A stretch of DNA of 64,000 nt from Erwinia persicina (GCF_014838825.1 NZ_JACYMO010000014.1:1-64000); one strand, 5' to 3'. Shown: positions 37,566-48,784, counted from the stretch's first letter. Numbers and translations: made by a program. Notes: generated by a model not told the origin, from the letters alone.

Positions 37566-37780
37566 AATGTGATTCCTCTACCTTGGGTTAAAACAGCTTT
37601 AACAGCTCGGAGTTGGGCTGATTAGCCAGATAATTATCTGGTTAATTGCCTGACACAGAGATAATTGTAGTAGAGAAATCGCACTCAAGCCGTAAACACC
37701 CTGTCTGTCGTACTGAAAAACCCTAAAAAAAGAGCCAAATCAGTAAGCTGGCGAAGCGGTACCTTACGTAAGAAAATGTT

Positions 37781-39103
37781 TCAGGGCATAAACCACGTGC
37801 CGTTACGCCAGTGCCGCCGCCAGACCGCCCACAGCGTGACACCGCGCAGCAGCAGAAACAGCGTGATAGCCAGCCACAGGCCGTGATTCCCCAGCCAGGG
37901 AACGCTGCACAGCGTCAGTCCAAAGCCCAGCGCGGCGACTGCCATACTGTTGCGCATCTCCCTGGCGCGGGTTGCGCCAATGAACATCCCATCCAGCAGA
38001 TAGCAGCCCACGCCCGCCAGCGGCATCACCACCTGCCACCACAAATACTGGTCGGCAAGCTGGCGCAGCGGTTCAAGGGAGGTCAGTAGCGCGACAATGT
38101 GCTCACCCGCCAGGGCATAAAGCAGGGAGAACCCCAGCGCAACCACCAGAGACTGCCGACAGGCCGCATGCCACACGCTCAGTAACTGCCGGCTGTTGCG
38201 CGCACCATACGCTTCACCGGAACAGGCTTCCACCGCATAGGCGAAACCGTCCAGCGCGTAAGCAGTGAAAGTAAGAAACATCAGCAGTACGGCATTGACC
38301 GCCACGACGTCATTGCCGAGGCGTGCGCCAAACAGGGTCAGCGAGGCAAAGCAGACCTGCAAGAGGAGTGAGCGCAGCATGATGTCGCGGTTCAGACGCA
38401 GCAGTCGCGCCACATCTCCCCGCCAGGCCCTTAACATCAGGCGCAGCGACAGACCGCGCATCACCATAACCCGCCATACCAGCAGCAGTCCGACGATCAG
38501 ACTGGTGTATTCCGCTATTGCCGTTGCCGCTGCGGCCCCCTGCACGCCCCACTTCAGCCTGATGACAAACCAGAGGTCGAGCACGATATTCACCAGATTG
38601 CCGACGACCAGCAGGATGACCGGTGCCCGGGCATACTGTACGCCAAGCAGCCAGCCCAAAAGCACAAGATTCGCCAGCGTCGCCGGCGCACTGAGCCAGC
38701 GTATTTGCATAAACAGTGCGGCCTGCTGCAGGACGTCATCGCTACCGCCCGTTATCCCGAGCGCCAGGTGCGTAATCGGCTGCTTCAGCACAACAAACAG
38801 CAGCCCGGCACAAAGTGCCAGCAGCAGCGGCTGCATCAGCGCACGCGCCAGGGCCTGTTTATCGTTAGCGCCAAAAGCCTGTGCCGTCAGGCCGGTGGTG
38901 CTCATGCGTAAAAACAGCAACAGCATAAACAGGAAGCTGGTAATAGTCGTGCCAATCGCGACACCGCCCAGATACGTGGGACTGTCGAGATGGCCAATCA
39001 CGGCTGTATCGACCAGGCCTAGCAGAGGCACAGTGATATTAGAGAGGATCATCGGCAGGGCGAGCCGCCAGAGGCTTTTATCTGCGGGGGTGAGCAGTGT
39101 CAT
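37781..39103 (-). CDS. dinF: MATE family efflux transporter
   Basis: The 440-residue protein has 12 hydrophobic segments and MATE family patterns (SLWRLALPMILSNITVPLLGLVDTAVIGHL, GFAYAVEACSGEAYGARN). It is thought to protect against oxidative stress and bile salts. It lies 86 bases after lexA in the same direction, so it is co-induced in the SOS response, as in E. coli. Confidence 0.96.
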   Translation of the reverse strand: MTLLTPADKSLWRLALPMILSNITVPLLGLVDTAVIGHLDSPTYLGGVAIGTTITSFLFMLLLFLRMSTTGLTAQAFGANDKQALARALMQPLLLALCAGLLFVVLKQPITHLALGITGGSDDVLQQAALFMQIRWLSAPATLANLVLLGWLLGVQYARAPVILLVVGNLVNIVLDLWFVIRLKWGVQGAAAATAIAEYTSLIVGLLLVWRVMVMRGLSLRLMLRAWRGDVARLLRLNRDIMLRSLLLQVCFASLTLFGARLGNDVVAVNAVLLMFLTFTAYALDGFAYAVEACSGEAYGARNSRQLLSVWHAACRQSLVVALGFSLLYALAGEHIVALLTSLEPLRQLADQYLWWQVVMPLAGVGCYLLDGMFIGATRAREMRNSMAVAALGFGLTLCSVPWLGNHGLWLAITLFLLLRGVTLWAVWRRHWRNGTWFMP

Positions 39104-39189
39104 CGGAGTCCATCAGCGAAAAACCCTCACTGACGATGCTGTGCGCCACTTAAGCAGCACACAGCATTTAGCGGGGAGTGAAGTACCGG

Positions 39190-39798
39190 TTACAGCCAGT
39201 TGCCGTTGCGGATCACACCGACAGCCAGGCCTTCGATCGTCAGCGTCTGCTGGCGCAGGTCAACGATGATCGGTTTGAAGTCCGGGTTTTCGGGCAGCAG
39301 TTGCACCGTATTTCCCTGCCTTTTCAGACGCTTTACCGTCACTTCATCGTCAATGCGCGCCACCACGACCTGGCCATTGCGCACATCTTCTGTTTTATGC
39401 ACGGCTAACAGATCGCCGTCCATAATGCCGATGTCTTTCATCGACATTCCGCTGACACGCAGCAGGAAGTCTGCGCCGGGCTTAAACAGGTCAGGGTCAA
39501 CCTTATAGTGGCCTTCAATATGCTGTTCTGCCAGCAGAGGTTCACCTGCTGCGACACGGCCAATCAGTGGAAGACCGTCTTCTTCTTCCATCATCAGGCG
39601 AATACCGCGCGACGCACCGGATACGATCTCAATCACGCCTTTACGCGCTAACGCTTTCAGGTGTTCTTCAGCCGCATTCGGGGAACGGAAACCGAGCTGC
39701 GCAGCAATCTCCGCGCGCGTTGGTGGCATGCCGGTTTGATTAATGTGGTCGCGAATCAGGTCATAGACCTGCTGCTGCCTTGCCGTTAGTGCTTTCAT
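39190..39798 (-). CDS. lexA: LexA repressor
   Basis: The 202-residue SOS repressor has an N-terminal winged helix ([20 protein letters not shown]). The self-cleavage site Ala84-Gly85 lies in RVAAGEP, with catalytic Ser119 (SGMSM) and Lys156 (VTVKRL). Length and all key residues equal those of E. coli. RecA filaments trigger cleavage and so induce uvrA, ssb, dinF and lexA itself. Two boxes precede the gene. Confidence 0.99.
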   Translation of the reverse strand: MKALTARQQQVYDLIRDHINQTGMPPTRAEIAAQLGFRSPNAAEEHLKALARKGVIEIVSGASRGIRLMMEEEDGLPLIGRVAAGEPLLAEQHIEGHYKVDPDLFKPGADFLLRVSGMSMKDIGIMDGDLLAVHKTEDVRNGQVVVARIDDEVTVKRLKRQGNTVQLLPENPDFKPIIVDLRQQTLTIEGLAVGVIRNGNWL

Positions 39799-39806
39799 CC
39801 CGCCCC

Positions 39807-39822
39807 CTGGTTGTTTATACAG
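39807..39822 (-). promoter_or_regulatory. LexA box 1 of lexA-dinF
   Basis: The minus strand reads CTGTATAAACAACCAG (CTG-N10-CAG), 9 bases before the lexA start codon. Confidence 0.9.
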
Positions 39823-39826
39823 TCGA

Positions 39827-39842
39827 CTGTGAGTATATACAG
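39827..39842 (-). promoter_or_regulatory. LexA box 2 of lexA-dinF
   Basis: The minus strand reads CTGTATATACTCACAG, a strong box separated by 4 bases from box 1. The paired arrangement is that of the E. coli lexA operator. Confidence 0.92.
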
Positions 39843-39904
39843 GTATTTAGACATTGAAAACCTAAAGTTGGGCGAAATGCCGTTTGTGGCGATTTTTGGA
39901 AAAC

Positions 39905-40273
39905 TCATCGCAAATGCGGCACTAACAGCATGATCCAGACAAACATGGCCAGCAAGATAGCCAACAGTACCGCCGCAGACCCCATGTCTTTCGCCCGCCC
40001 GGCCAGCGGATGAATTTCACTGCCGATACGGTCAACGACGGCTTCGATGGCGCTGTTGAGGATTTCCACAATAATCACCATCACCACCGACCCTATCAGC
40101 AACACCCGGGTGACCGCATCGACGTCCAGCCAGACGGCGATGGCAATAGCGATAATGGCCGCCACGGCTTCCTGGCGAAAGGCCGCTTCATGCTGCCAGG
40201 CCGCGCGGATGCCTTTCCACGAGTAGCCAGCCGCTTTTATGATTCGTGTCAGTCCGGTGACATTATTTGCCAT
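39905..40273 (-). CDS. dgkA: Diacylglycerol kinase
   Basis: About 122 residues; a small membrane kinase with three transmembrane helices that recycles diacylglycerol to phosphatidic acid. Conserved parts are [34 protein letters not shown] and [16 protein letters not shown] chose ATG 40273 ([11 protein letters not shown] as in E. coli) over an upstream ATG at 40306. It is divergent from plsB, which uses phospholipid precursors in the same pathway. Confidence 0.97.
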   Translation of the reverse strand: MANNVTGLTRIIKAAGYSWKGIRAAWQHEAAFRQEAVAAIIAIAIAVWLDVDAVTRVLLIGSVVMVIIVEILNSAIEAVVDRIGSEIHPLAGRAKDMGSAAVLLAILLAMFVWIMLLVPHLR

Positions 40274-40391
40274 AATCAGGGAACCCTTTGAGAAGTTTAA
40301 CGTCAATGAGTGGAACTACAGGTTTTTCAACACCACAGATTCTGTTGGCGCTTTCTGGTATGCTTGCGGCGCTTTGCTAACAAGAGGCTTC

Positions 40392-42824
40392 ATGTTGTCT
40401 ATGTCAGGTTGGCGTAATTTATATTATAACTTATTGAATCTGCCAGTTAAATTACTGGTAAAAAGTAAGGCAATCCCGGCTGAACCGGTTGCCGAACTGG
40501 GGCTTGATACGTCGCGTCCTATTATGTATGTGCTGCCTTATGATTCAAAGGCGGATCTCCTTGCCCTGCGTGAGCAGTGTCGCAAACAGGACCTTCCCGA
40601 TCCCCTGGAACCGCTGGAGATTGACGGCACGGTCCTGCCCCGTCATGTGTTTATCCATGATGGCCCACGCGTATTCCCGTATTTTGTGCCGAATCTGCAG
40701 TCGGTCAAGCTGTTCCACGAATATCTCGACCTGCACCGTAACCATCCCGAACTGGATGTGCAGATGGTGCCGGTATCGGTGATGTTTGGCCGTGCACCTG
40801 GCCGCGAAGTTCAGGGTGACGATCAGCCGCATCTGCGGATGCTGAACGGCATTCAGAAATTCTTTGCCGTGCTCTGGTTGGGCCGCGACAGCTTCGTGCG
40901 CTTCTCGCCGATGGTGTCACTGCGCCATATGGCGACCGAACACGGCACCGATAAAATCATTGCCCAGAAGCTGGCACGCGTCGCCAGAATGCACTTCGCC
41001 CGCCAGCGTCTGGCCGCCGTCGGTCCGCGCCTGCCGGTACGTCAGGACCTGTTCAACAAGCTGCTGCAGTCCAAGGCTATCGCCAAAGCGGTAGAGGATG
41101 AGGCACGCAGCAAAAAGATCTCCCATGAAAAAGCCCAGCAGAATGCCGTTGAGCTGATGGAAGAGATCGCCGCTGACTTCTCTTACGAAGCGATTCGCCT
41201 GACCGACCGCATCATGGGCTGGACCTGGAGCAAATTATACCAGGGAATCAATGTTAACGGCGGTGAACGTGTGCGGCAGCTGGCGCAGGACGGGCATGAA
41301 ATTGTCTATGTTCCCTGTCACCGCAGCCACATGGATTACCTGCTTCTCTCCTACGTGCTATATCACCAGGGGCTGGTGCCGCCGCATATCGCCGCCGGTA
41401 TCAATCTGAACTTCTGGCCTGCCGGTCCGATCTTCCGTCGCCTGGGCGCCTTCTTTATACGGCGTACCTTTAAGGGCAATAAGCTTTATTCCACGGTGTT
41501 CCGCGAATACCTGGGTGAACTGTTCACCCGTGGCTATTCCGTTGAGTACTTCGTGGAAGGGGGCCGTTCACGCACGGGCCGCCTGCTGGACCCGAAAACC
41601 GGCACGCTGTCGATGACCATCCAGGCGATGCTGCGCGGTGGCAATCGCCCTATTACCCTGGTGCCGATTTATATCGGCTACGAGCACGTGATGGAAGTGG
41701 GCACCTACGCGAAAGAGCTGCGCGGCGCGACAAAAGAGAAAGAGGGCTTTATGTCGATGGTGCGCGGGCTGCGTAAGCTGCGCAACCTGGGCCAGGGCTA
41801 TGTCAACTTTGGTGAACCGCTGCCGCTGATTGCTTACCTGAATAATCAGGTGCCGGAGTGGCGTGATGCTATCGATCCGATTGAGGCGCAGCGCCCGGCA
41901 TGGTTGACCCCAGCCGTGAACGACATCGCGCAGAAAGTGATGGTGCGGATTAACAATGCCGGGGCGGCCAACGCCATGAACCTGTGCGTGACCGCCCTGC
42001 TGGCCTCGCGTCAGCGCTCCATGACCCGTGAACAGCTGACCGAACAGCTCGACTGTTACGTACAGCTGCTGCGCAACGTCCCCTACTCGCCTGACTCAAC
42101 CGTACCGGATATGACCCCGGAGGCGATGCTGGAACATGCGCTGAGTATGAACAAGTTCGAGCTGGAGCAGGACAGCATCGGTGAGATCGTGGTGCTGCCG
42201 CGCGAGCAGGCGGTACTGATGACCTATTACCGCAACAACATTCACCATATGCTGGTGATGCCTTCGCTGATTGCTGCCATCCTGATGCAGCATCGCGAAA
42301 TCAGCCGCGCCGAACTGCTGCGTCAGGTCACGGTGATTTATCCGATGCTGAAGAGCGAACTGTTCCTGCGCTGGAACAGCGATGAGCTGGCGCAGGTGCT
42401 GGACTCACTGGTGGCAGAAATGGCCCGTCAGGGGCTCCTGGTGGCCGAAGAGAGCAGCCTGCGTCTCAGTGCCGGTCGTTTCCGTACCCTGCAGCTGCTG
42501 GCAGCGGGCGTTCGTGAAACCCTGCAACGCTATTCAATCACCTTCTCGATTCTCAGCGCAAAACCGGCCATTAACCGGGGAACGCTGGAAAAAGAGAGCC
42601 GGACCATGGCACAGCGTCTGTCCGTTCTGCACGGCATTAATGCGCCGGAGTTCTTCGATAAGGCAGTGTTTACGTCGCTGGTGTTAACGCTGCGGGATGA
42701 AGGCTATATCAGTGATTCCGGTGATGCCCAGGTTGAACAGACACAGCAGGTGTACCAGCTGCTGGCCGACCTGATCACTCAGGACGTCAGAATGACCATT
42801 GAGAGTGCGGTAGAGCTCGACTGA
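40392..42824 (+). CDS. plsB: Glycerol-3-phosphate 1-O-acyltransferase
   Basis: About 810 residues; the membrane-associated enzyme of the first step of phospholipid synthesis. Acyltransferase motif I is [15 protein letters not shown] (near residue 309), and motif III is [11 protein letters not shown]. The N-terminus [23 protein letters not shown] is as in E. coli. AGAGG lies 4 bases before the ATG at 40392; ATG 40401 corresponds to the E. coli start and is the alternative. The open frame upstream to 40239 overlaps dgkA and is unlikely to be translated. Confidence 0.97.
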   Translation: MLSMSGWRNLYYNLLNLPVKLLVKSKAIPAEPVAELGLDTSRPIMYVLPYDSKADLLALREQCRKQDLPDPLEPLEIDGTVLPRHVFIHDGPRVFPYFVPNLQSVKLFHEYLDLHRNHPELDVQMVPVSVMFGRAPGREVQGDDQPHLRMLNGIQKFFAVLWLGRDSFVRFSPMVSLRHMATEHGTDKIIAQKLARVARMHFARQRLAAVGPRLPVRQDLFNKLLQSKAIAKAVEDEARSKKISHEKAQQNAVELMEEIAADFSYEAIRLTDRIMGWTWSKLYQGINVNGGERVRQLAQDGHEIVYVPCHRSHMDYLLLSYVLYHQGLVPPHIAAGINLNFWPAGPIFRRLGAFFIRRTFKGNKLYSTVFREYLGELFTRGYSVEYFVEGGRSRTGRLLDPKTGTLSMTIQAMLRGGNRPITLVPIYIGYEHVMEVGTYAKELRGATKEKEGFMSMVRGLRKLRNLGQGYVNFGEPLPLIAYLNNQVPEWRDAIDPIEAQRPAWLTPAVNDIAQKVMVRINNAGAANAMNLCVTALLASRQRSMTREQLTEQLDCYVQLLRNVPYSPDSTVPDMTPEAMLEHALSMNKFELEQDSIGEIVVLPREQAVLMTYYRNNIHHMLVMPSLIAAILMQHREISRAELLRQVTVIYPMLKSELFLRWNSDELAQVLDSLVAEMARQGLLVAEESSLRLSAGRFRTLQLLAAGVRETLQRYSITFSILSAKPAINRGTLEKESRTMAQRLSVLHGINAPEFFDKAVFTSLVLTLRDEGYISDSGDAQVEQTQQVYQLLADLITQDVRMTIESAVELD

Positions 42825-42840
42825 TACGACAAGGATAGCA

Positions 42841-42866
42841 GGCCGATCCCGTAGCGGATCGGCCTT
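42841..42866. terminator. Terminator between convergent plsB and ubiA
   Basis: The perfect stem ggccgatc-ccgtagcg-gatcggcc is followed by ttgccgttt. It lies 16 bases after the plsB stop. Confidence 0.7.
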
Positions 42867-42871
42867 GCCGT

Positions 42872-43741
42872 TTACCCTCCGATACCCAGTACCACGCCAA
42901 TAAACAGTACCAATCCTACCCAGTTATTATTCAGAAACGCCTTAAAGCACAGCTCACGACGCCGCCTGGCAATCAGCTTCTGCTGATGGACAAAGAACAC
43001 CCCTGCTATCAGCACCGACCAGTAAAAGATACCGTTGAGATGCAGCTGCCGGCCCACCAGCGCCATCAGGCACAGCGTGGCCAGCTGAAGCAGGCCAATA
43101 ATCAGCTTATCGTAACGACCAAAAAGAATGGCGGTGGATTTCACCCCAATCTTCAGGTCGTCATCACGATCAACCATTGCATACTGGGTGTCGTAGGCCA
43201 CCGTCCAGCAGATATTGGCCAGAAACAGCAGCCAGCAGGTCAGCGGTACGCTCTCGCTGACCGCCGCCCAGCCCATCGGGATCGCCCAGCCAAAGGCCGC
43301 ACCCAGAACCACCTGCGGCAGATGAGTGTAGCGTTTCATAAACGGATACAGCCAGGCCAGCCCCAGGCCGCCCAGCGACAGCCAGATGGTCATGCTATTC
43401 ATGGTCAGCACCAGCGCAAAGGAGATCAGCACCAGGCCGGCAAACAGCAGTTTGGCTTCACGCGGGGTCACCGCGCCACTGGGTAGCGGGCGCTCACGGG
43501 TGCGCTTTACAAAGCCATCAATTTTTCGGTCAGCAAAATCATTCACCACGCAGCCCGCCGCACGCATGAAAAACACGCCCAGCACAAATACCAGCAGCAC
43601 GTTAAGCGGTGGTGCCTGCCTTCCTGCCAGCCACAGCGCCCACAGCGTGGGCCACAGCAGCAACAGTGAACCAATCGGTTTATCAATACGCATCAGACGG
43701 CTGTAGGCCGCCACCTTACTCATTGGCACGCTCTTCTCCAC
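42872..43741 (-). CDS. ubiA: 4-hydroxybenzoate octaprenyltransferase
   Basis: About 289 residues (E. coli 290). The membrane prenyltransferase attaches the polyprenyl tail to 4-hydroxybenzoate in ubiquinone synthesis. It has aspartate-rich motifs [18 protein letters not shown] and [16 protein letters not shown], and about eight transmembrane helices. I chose the GTG at 43741, with GGGGGAG 6 bases upstream, starting one base after the ubiC stop. An ATG at 43774 lies inside ubiC and an ATG at 43723 is the other option. Confidence 0.96.
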   Translation of the reverse strand: MEKSVPMSKVAAYSRLMRIDKPIGSLLLLWPTLWALWLAGRQAPPLNVLLVFVLGVFFMRAAGCVVNDFADRKIDGFVKRTRERPLPSGAVTPREAKLLFAGLVLISFALVLTMNSMTIWLSLGGLGLAWLYPFMKRYTHLPQVVLGAAFGWAIPMGWAAVSESVPLTCWLLFLANICWTVAYDTQYAMVDRDDDLKIGVKSTAILFGRYDKLIIGLLQLATLCLMALVGRQLHLNGIFYWSVLIAGVFFVHQQKLIARRRRELCFKAFLNNNWVGLVLFIGVVLGIGG

Positions 43742-43742
43742 G

Positions 43743-44276
43743 CTATGCTCCCCCTTCTGCCGCCACGCTGGCATAGAGCGGGGAGGCAGGTAAAAACAGT
43801 TCGGTCAGTAACAGTGGCTTGCCTGACAGACGCAGACGCGAACGCCGGCCCCACAGCGTGTCGCTGTGGCCAACATCAATAAAGTCACGCGTCAGCGTTG
43901 AAGAGGCAAAAAGATAGCGGCCCAGCGGTACCGTGCCCAGCTGTTGCAGCTTCTGTTCGGGGCCGTTGAGGGTGGATTCCGGCACCAGCGTGCGGGCGAC
44001 CAGCCAGGGGACGCCGTCGCCGCAGAGTTCAATTTCCCGCAGCCAGTAACGCGGCTCGGCAGGCAGCAGCACGATATCTTTATCCTCTGCCGCTTCCTGC
44101 GCACTGATAAATCCCTCACGCAGCAGGTTCACCGTCACCGCCTGGCAGTGACGCTCAAAGCGACGCGTCATGGAATCGACTTCCATCAGCCAGTCAAGCA
44201 GGGGGGCCGTTAACAGAGGGGATGAATCCGGCAGCCAGTTGATCGCGCGCAATTGCGACAGCGCGTTCTCAGCCAT
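43743..44276 (-). CDS. ubiC: Chorismate lyase
   Basis: About 177 residues; it splits chorismate to 4-hydroxybenzoate and pyruvate, the first step of ubiquinone synthesis. Key parts are EDSMT-like VDSMTRRFE, the product-binding [38 protein letters not shown] and the end [31 protein letters not shown] 44276 has GGAGAAG 4 bases upstream. It is followed directly by ubiA. In E. coli the maltose genes lie upstream; here psiE follows after 105 bases. Confidence 0.96.
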   Translation of the reverse strand: MAENALSQLRAINWLPDSSPLLTAPLLDWLMEVDSMTRRFERHCQAVTVNLLREGFISAQEAAEDKDIVLLPAEPRYWLREIELCGDGVPWLVARTLVPESTLNGPEQKLQQLGTVPLGRYLFASSTLTRDFIDVGHSDTLWGRRSRLRLSGKPLLLTELFLPASPLYASVAAEGGA

Positions 44277-44381
44277 AACACTTCTCCGCAAAATCTTCGA
44301 TGCGTCAGTGTAACGCAGACCCTGGCGGCAAACCTATCAAAGCCGGGCAAATAGCCGTGAATTTATGGCGCGTTTACAGTC

Positions 44382-44798
44382 TTATTCGCGCTTCAGGCGG
44401 TTACTGTTTGCCAGCCACAGGGTGATCACCAGGATCAGGATGGCGATGGCATAAGCCAGGGTATCAAAGGGGTTTTTATGATCGACGATGATCAGGCGAA
44501 TAATCGCCGTAATGCCGATATAGACAAAGTAGCGCAGCGGGAAATGGTAGCCAGACTGGAAATACTTAATGATCAGCGCGATAAACTCAAAGTAGAGGAA
44601 GTAAATCACGATACCTTCGATCAGCAGATAAGACGACGTCTGCTCGCCGGTATTCAGCAGCACGTTACCCAGATGGATGGTCTCTTTGCCAAGAAAGATG
44701 ATCAGAATGCAGGCCAGCACAATCAGGCCGGTGTTTAAAACCATTTGCAGGGCAAAGGCCAGCCGGGTGGCGGGCGTGTTACGTTCCTGGGACGTCAT
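44382..44798 (-). CDS. psiE: Phosphate-starvation-inducible protein PsiE
   Basis: About 138 residues (E. coli 136), with four transmembrane segments and the family blocks [59 protein letters not shown] and end [10 protein letters not shown]. The start at 44798 has GAGGTG upstream; the frame extends 25 codons further without a match. E. coli psiE is under PhoB; a Pho box was not identified here. Confidence 0.94.
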   Translation of the reverse strand: MTSQERNTPATRLAFALQMVLNTGLIVLACILIIFLGKETIHLGNVLLNTGEQTSSYLLIEGIVIYFLYFEFIALIIKYFQSGYHFPLRYFVYIGITAIIRLIIVDHKNPFDTLAYAIAILILVITLWLANSNRLKRE

Positions 44799-44901
44799 GA
44801 TACACCTCAAAGTCACTGTTATCCGTCGGGAATGCCGACGGATAACAATATGCTTGAGTGTGATGCAGATCACAACATTTCGATGAGGCTCACCGCATGA
44901 C

Positions 44902-44930
44902 GGGGCGACCGGGAAAAAAGATCGCCCCGC
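44902..44930. repeat. Dispersed intergenic hairpin element, copy 3
   Basis: ggggcgacc-gggaaaaaag-atcgcccc lies 14 bases after the yjbH stop. It shares the gaccgggaaa segment with copy 1 at 17012 and may act as the yjbEFGH terminator. Confidence 0.6.
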
Positions 44931-44944
44931 CGTAACGTCGGGAT

Positions 44945-47038
44945 TTAACGGTAATTCGCGTCGCGGTCGGTGGTCATATCGTACAGCTGGTACTTACGAC
45001 CCAGCATCTGACCGCCATCACGCGTCAGCGGAGTCCAGTTCACCTGCGCACGACCGCGGGTTGGTGACACGCTGAAGACATCCATTGGCACGGAGATATA
45101 GAAGCCTTTGGTGAAGTCACCCTCGCCGTACTCTTCCGCAGAAACGTTGGTTTTGGTGGCGTAAGCCCCGACGGTAATACCGCTGTCGAAGCGCTTCGAA
45201 ATATCCACCGTCACGCCTTTATCTTCCGCCAGGTACTGCCCGACGCTGGCTTTCACCAGCACGTTACGCATAAACCACGGCTGCCAGTAACCAGTAATGT
45301 TGCCCACCTTGGCGCTGTAGTCGGTGAACTTCATCATGTTGTCCCAGTCACGCTGTTTGACATAGTTGGCGTCGACCCCCACGGCCCAGCTGGCATCCAG
45401 CGGACGATAAAGCACTTCGCCCCCGGCCCCGCCGTACATGGTTTCCAGATAGCCGCCGTACACCTGTCCGTAGAACCCGTTGCCGAGCTCATGCATGTAG
45501 TTGGCCTGCAGGTTATTCACATAGACGTTATTTTCAACGTAGTCGCGAATATGGGTACGCACCCGTGGCAGGGAGGAGTCCGCCGGTGCACCGTTGTAAT
45601 TAAACTTGTCGTAGTTGTTGGCCAGGTTGCCAAACAGGCTGCCGTCCAGCAGCAAGTGGTCCGTCAGCCAGAAGCTGGCGTTCGCCATTACGCCCACCTG
45701 GTAAAGGTAGAAGCTTTCCGGCCCACCGACTGACTGGTTGAGCACCGGTGACAGGCTGTAGCTCAGACGGTCGCCGTCGATACGGAAGCCCTGCTCGGTA
45801 TGTCCCGGATCGCGCGGGTCAACTCGCTGCTGCTGAAGCGTCTCTTCCCGTCCCAGCGGATATCCCGCCAGCTGGCGTTGCAGGCTGCCCACGTTGGTTT
45901 CCGTGGTGACCTGTGGCATGTGGCTGCGCGTTTGCGTCACGCGCAGCGTATCCACGCCTTCCGGCAGGTGGTTGGCAAGAATGACGTTGGCGCGGTCGAC
46001 GCCGCGCTGCGTATCACGGTATTTATACTGCTCCCCGGTGACGGTCATCGTGCTGCCGTCCACCTGAATATTCGGCGCATTCAGACCGGCGTTGTACTTC
46101 AGGTCGGTCAGTTGGTTGGCAGTCAGCGTGGGCTCAAGGAAGCGGTCCTGCGGCTGCGGATTGTATTCCGGCTTCGGCGTATCCCGCTGATTCTGGTGCA
46201 GATCGTTAAAGTTAGTGCGCAGGGTGAAACCGGCCATAAAGGTGTTGCCACGCTCATAGCTGACGTTCACATCTGCCCAGTCAGTAATCCGGTAGATTGC
46301 CCCAACGTTGAACTTGCTTTTCTGCTCCAGACGCCCGGCAAAGTCATCTTTATAATCGTTGCCTTCATACTCCATCTTGAGGCGCAGCGGCTGCCACGGC
46401 GTCTGATACTCAATGCCGCCGAAAATAGCCGTTGGTCCTTTAAACATATCGCCACCGCTCACCGACCCGGCAGTGCCGCTGCCCTCTGCACGGTAGCAGT
46501 ATTTTTCGCTGGCAGAACAGAACGGGTTCTTGACGGTGCCGCTGTTACCGATGTAGCCCCAGCCCATGCCGAGGGTGAAGTCAAACGGCCCCCAGGCCTT
46601 GGTGGCCACCAGATATTCACTGTCAAACAGGCCAGTACCGCCGAGGTCACGCGACCCTACGGACACTTCCGGCAGCCAGAAGCCCTCTTCCCACAGGCGC
46701 AACTTGAGGTCGAACGCTTTATCTTTGTAGGTCTGATCGCCAGAGAAGCTGGATACGGCGCTGTATTCCCGGGTTTTGACGTCGGTGTAGCGGATGGTGG
46801 CCTCCAGCCACGGGAACAGCTGCACCGAGGAGGAGTAAAAGTGGTACTGATCGTTATAGCGGTAGTTAAGGCTGAACTCGCCCTCTTTGGCCATACGCGC
46901 GGTCGGCACCTGCATCAGACCCACGCCGCCAAAGTCAGACTGAGACGGGCCAATCGGGTCCGGATACGTAGCAGCCTGAGCCTGGCAGGCACAGGCAACG
47001 GAGAGTGACAGCAGGCTGAGAAGATAACGTTTTTTCAT
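44945..47038 (-). CDS. yjbH: YjbH/GfcD family outer-membrane protein
   Basis: The 697-residue protein has a Sec signal peptide (ending CQAQAA) and [39 protein letters not shown]. It runs to a C-terminal barrel segment with many aromatic strand ends and ends near DRDANYR. The family is a probable double beta-barrel for exopolysaccharide export, related to GfcD of the group 4 capsule. It is last of the operon yjbE-F-G-H; its start overlaps the yjbG stop by one base. Confidence 0.95.
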   Translation of the reverse strand: MKKRYLLSLLSLSVACACQAQAATYPDPIGPSQSDFGGVGLMQVPTARMAKEGEFSLNYRYNDQYHFYSSSVQLFPWLEATIRYTDVKTREYSAVSSFSGDQTYKDKAFDLKLRLWEEGFWLPEVSVGSRDLGGTGLFDSEYLVATKAWGPFDFTLGMGWGYIGNSGTVKNPFCSASEKYCYRAEGSGTAGSVSGGDMFKGPTAIFGGIEYQTPWQPLRLKMEYEGNDYKDDFAGRLEQKSKFNVGAIYRITDWADVNVSYERGNTFMAGFTLRTNFNDLHQNQRDTPKPEYNPQPQDRFLEPTLTANQLTDLKYNAGLNAPNIQVDGSTMTVTGEQYKYRDTQRGVDRANVILANHLPEGVDTLRVTQTRSHMPQVTTETNVGSLQRQLAGYPLGREETLQQQRVDPRDPGHTEQGFRIDGDRLSYSLSPVLNQSVGGPESFYLYQVGVMANASFWLTDHLLLDGSLFGNLANNYDKFNYNGAPADSSLPRVRTHIRDYVENNVYVNNLQANYMHELGNGFYGQVYGGYLETMYGGAGGEVLYRPLDASWAVGVDANYVKQRDWDNMMKFTDYSAKVGNITGYWQPWFMRNVLVKASVGQYLAEDKGVTVDISKRFDSGITVGAYATKTNVSAEEYGEGDFTKGFYISVPMDVFSVSPTRGRAQVNWTPLTRDGGQMLGRKYQLYDMTTDRDANYR

Positions 47039-47793
47039 CAGTCAGGGATCCGGTGCGTCAGTACAGAAATGATCTGCTGGTTGAGATCGGCATAGGCGGC
47101 CGGCAGCGTCCACGAGGAGAAGCCAACGAAGAGGATGCTGCCCGGTTGTGGCTCGTAGTGACGACGGTTCCAGTACGCCACCGGCACGTCGGTCACCTCA
47201 CCCCCGGGGGAGATCACCTGTGCGATGTTGCGTTCACCGCCGCTCATGCGCGGGTGTGCATCCAGATACTCAACGGCGGAACGTCCCGCTGCCCACGGGG
47301 TTTTACCTGCTTTTTCCACCGCCCCCGCCAGGGTAATGGAGGTCGGTTTTGCCAGGGTATACACGCTGTACTCCCCCTGCAGCGTGCGGTTGGCCTGGGG
47401 ACGTAACCGTACCCAGTCCGGGTCCAGATTGACCTTCTGCCGCCCTGTCACCTTCATTCCGGCAATTTGCTGGCGCACGTTTTCAACCACGGCGGCCTGT
47501 TGCGCATCATTGTCGCTTTTCAGTGCATCGCGCCAGGCCTGAAGCCGCGCCAGCAGCTGTTGCTGCTGCTGTACTGCGACAGCGGTCGCCTGTCGTTCAG
47601 CGATCACCGTTCCCGGCCACCACGTTTTTTCCATCAGTGCCGGGCTGGTGACCAGCTGTGACAGATTCGCCGCGTGGGCAACCACAACCGGCTGCGTCTG
47701 CCCGGGATAAAAGATATTCACCCGGCCATCGGCCTGAGCGTGCAGCGACAGCGATGCCACCATCCCTGCGAGAATAAGGGTTAATTTTTTCAT
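47038..47793 (-). CDS. yjbG: YjbG/GfcC capsule biosynthesis protein
   Basis: The 251-residue periplasmic protein has a signal peptide ([17 protein letters not shown]). Family parts are [42 protein letters not shown] and [34 protein letters not shown] near the C-terminus. GfcC-like proteins contain two beta-grasp domains similar to export proteins such as Wza. It overlaps both yjbF (4 bases) and yjbH (1 base). Confidence 0.94.
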   Translation of the reverse strand: MKKLTLILAGMVASLSLHAQADGRVNIFYPGQTQPVVVAHAANLSQLVTSPALMEKTWWPGTVIAERQATAVAVQQQQQLLARLQAWRDALKSDNDAQQAAVVENVRQQIAGMKVTGRQKVNLDPDWVRLRPQANRTLQGEYSVYTLAKPTSITLAGAVEKAGKTPWAAGRSAVEYLDAHPRMSGGERNIAQVISPGGEVTDVPVAYWNRRHYEPQPGSILFVGFSSWTLPAAYADLNQQIISVLTHRIPD

Positions 47794-48437
47794 GATTTCG
47801 CAGGCTTCAGAATGGTGAATTCAACAGGAAGGTAGTCGGCTCCCAGCGTCTGCCGTGCCTGACGCACCTGCCCGCTGGACATATCTACCCAAAACGTATT
47901 GCGCCACGAACGGCCATTTTCCGCCGTCGTTACCTCTTCCTGCCAGACGCGACAGGCAACAGCCTGCCCGCCAATTTGCAGCACCTCGTCTTTCCCCCGC
48001 GTGAAGTGGGAAACCGCCGTGTCCGCCTGAGGTTTACCGTCCTGCGTCCAGCTGAGCGTTCGGGTCCAGCTGGCACCCTCGGTCAGGCGCAGCGCATCAC
48101 GCAGCGGGTCGTTTTCCAGCTGACTGACGTCATTGAGGTTATCCGCCAGGCCCAGGGTTTTGACCAGGCGACCGTGCCGGGTGACCAGCATCGCTTTATC
48201 GCGCGTGATCCATTTCTGCTGTCCGTCTTCATTGAAGCCCAGCACCACAAAGATCTGCTGGCCGCCGTTGACCCGCAGGTACATGCTGGCATAAGGCATC
48301 GCGTCGATTTGTTCGTTAGTCATCTGGATGTCGTCAGCGCCGAGAAAGGCCAGCTTGACGGTTTCACCCAATCCTTTTTGCGTTTGTGTACAGGCCTGAA
48401 GCAGCAGGCAGAGCAGCAGAAGTGGTAGGTTTCGCAA
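47790..48437 (-). CDS. yjbF: YjbF/GfcB exopolysaccharide lipoprotein
   Basis: About 215 residues (E. coli 212). The N-terminus LRNLPLLLLCLLLQAC is a lipoprotein signal with lipobox LLQAC. The mature part has DAMPYASMYLRVNGGQQIFVVLGFNEDGQQKW and [17 protein letters not shown] as in YjbF. I chose TTG 48437 because AGGGA lies 9 bases upstream. A GTG at 48485 would begin inside the hairpin that follows yjbE and lengthen the signal peptide. Confidence 0.88.
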   Translation of the reverse strand: MRNLPLLLLCLLLQACTQTQKGLGETVKLAFLGADDIQMTNEQIDAMPYASMYLRVNGGQQIFVVLGFNEDGQQKWITRDKAMLVTRHGRLVKTLGLADNLNDVSQLENDPLRDALRLTEGASWTRTLSWTQDGKPQADTAVSHFTRGKDEVLQIGGQAVACRVWQEEVTTAENGRSWRNTFWVDMSSGQVRQARQTLGADYLPVEFTILKPAKS

Positions 48438-48472
48438 CTGTGAGTGTCCCTGAGCAAAGGAGAACAAGGCGG

Positions 48473-48499
48473 AAAATAACCACACAAATGTGTGGTTAT
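48473..48499 (-). terminator. Hairpin between yjbE and yjbF (attenuator or partial terminator)
   Basis: ataaccacac-aaat-gtgtggttat is a perfect 10-bp stem, followed on the minus strand by TTTTCC. It lies just after the yjbE stop, so it would cut most transcripts after yjbE and lower expression of yjbFGH. Confidence 0.65.
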
Positions 48500-48514
48500 G
48501 ATTAATTTTTGTAC

Positions 48515-48781
48515 TTAGCGGGTCGTGCCTGTGGTGGTGGTGGTCGTGGTTCCGGTGTTGGAACCATTTCCGCCGCTGCTTGCGGCCAGCGCAATGCCAG
48601 CCAGCGCGCCAACGGCACCAATACCCACAGCAGTTGTCGCACCAGCTGACATTGAACCTGCATCAGCACCAGCAGCAGCACCGGCTTCCACCGGTGGAGC
48701 GCCAGCAGCTTCAGCGGCAAACGCGCCAGTTGCACTCGCTAAGTACACTATGGCTGCAGTAGCCCATATGACTTTTTTCAT
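48515..48781 (-). CDS. yjbE: YjbE exopolysaccharide-operon secreted protein
   Basis: About 88 residues. The signal peptide MKKVIWATAAIVYLASATGAFA is followed by an Ala/Gly/Ser-rich mature part with VGIGAVGALAGIALAASSGG. It ends in SGGNGSNTGTTTTTTTGT, the same glycine-threonine tail as E. coli YjbE. ATG 48781 has AGGG 8 bases upstream. It is first gene of the RcsB-controlled operon yjbEFGH. The role is unknown. Confidence 0.93.
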   Translation of the reverse strand: MKKVIWATAAIVYLASATGAFAAEAAGAPPVEAGAAAGADAGSMSAGATTAVGIGAVGALAGIALAASSGGNGSNTGTTTTTTTGTTR

Positions 48782-48784
48782 CAC

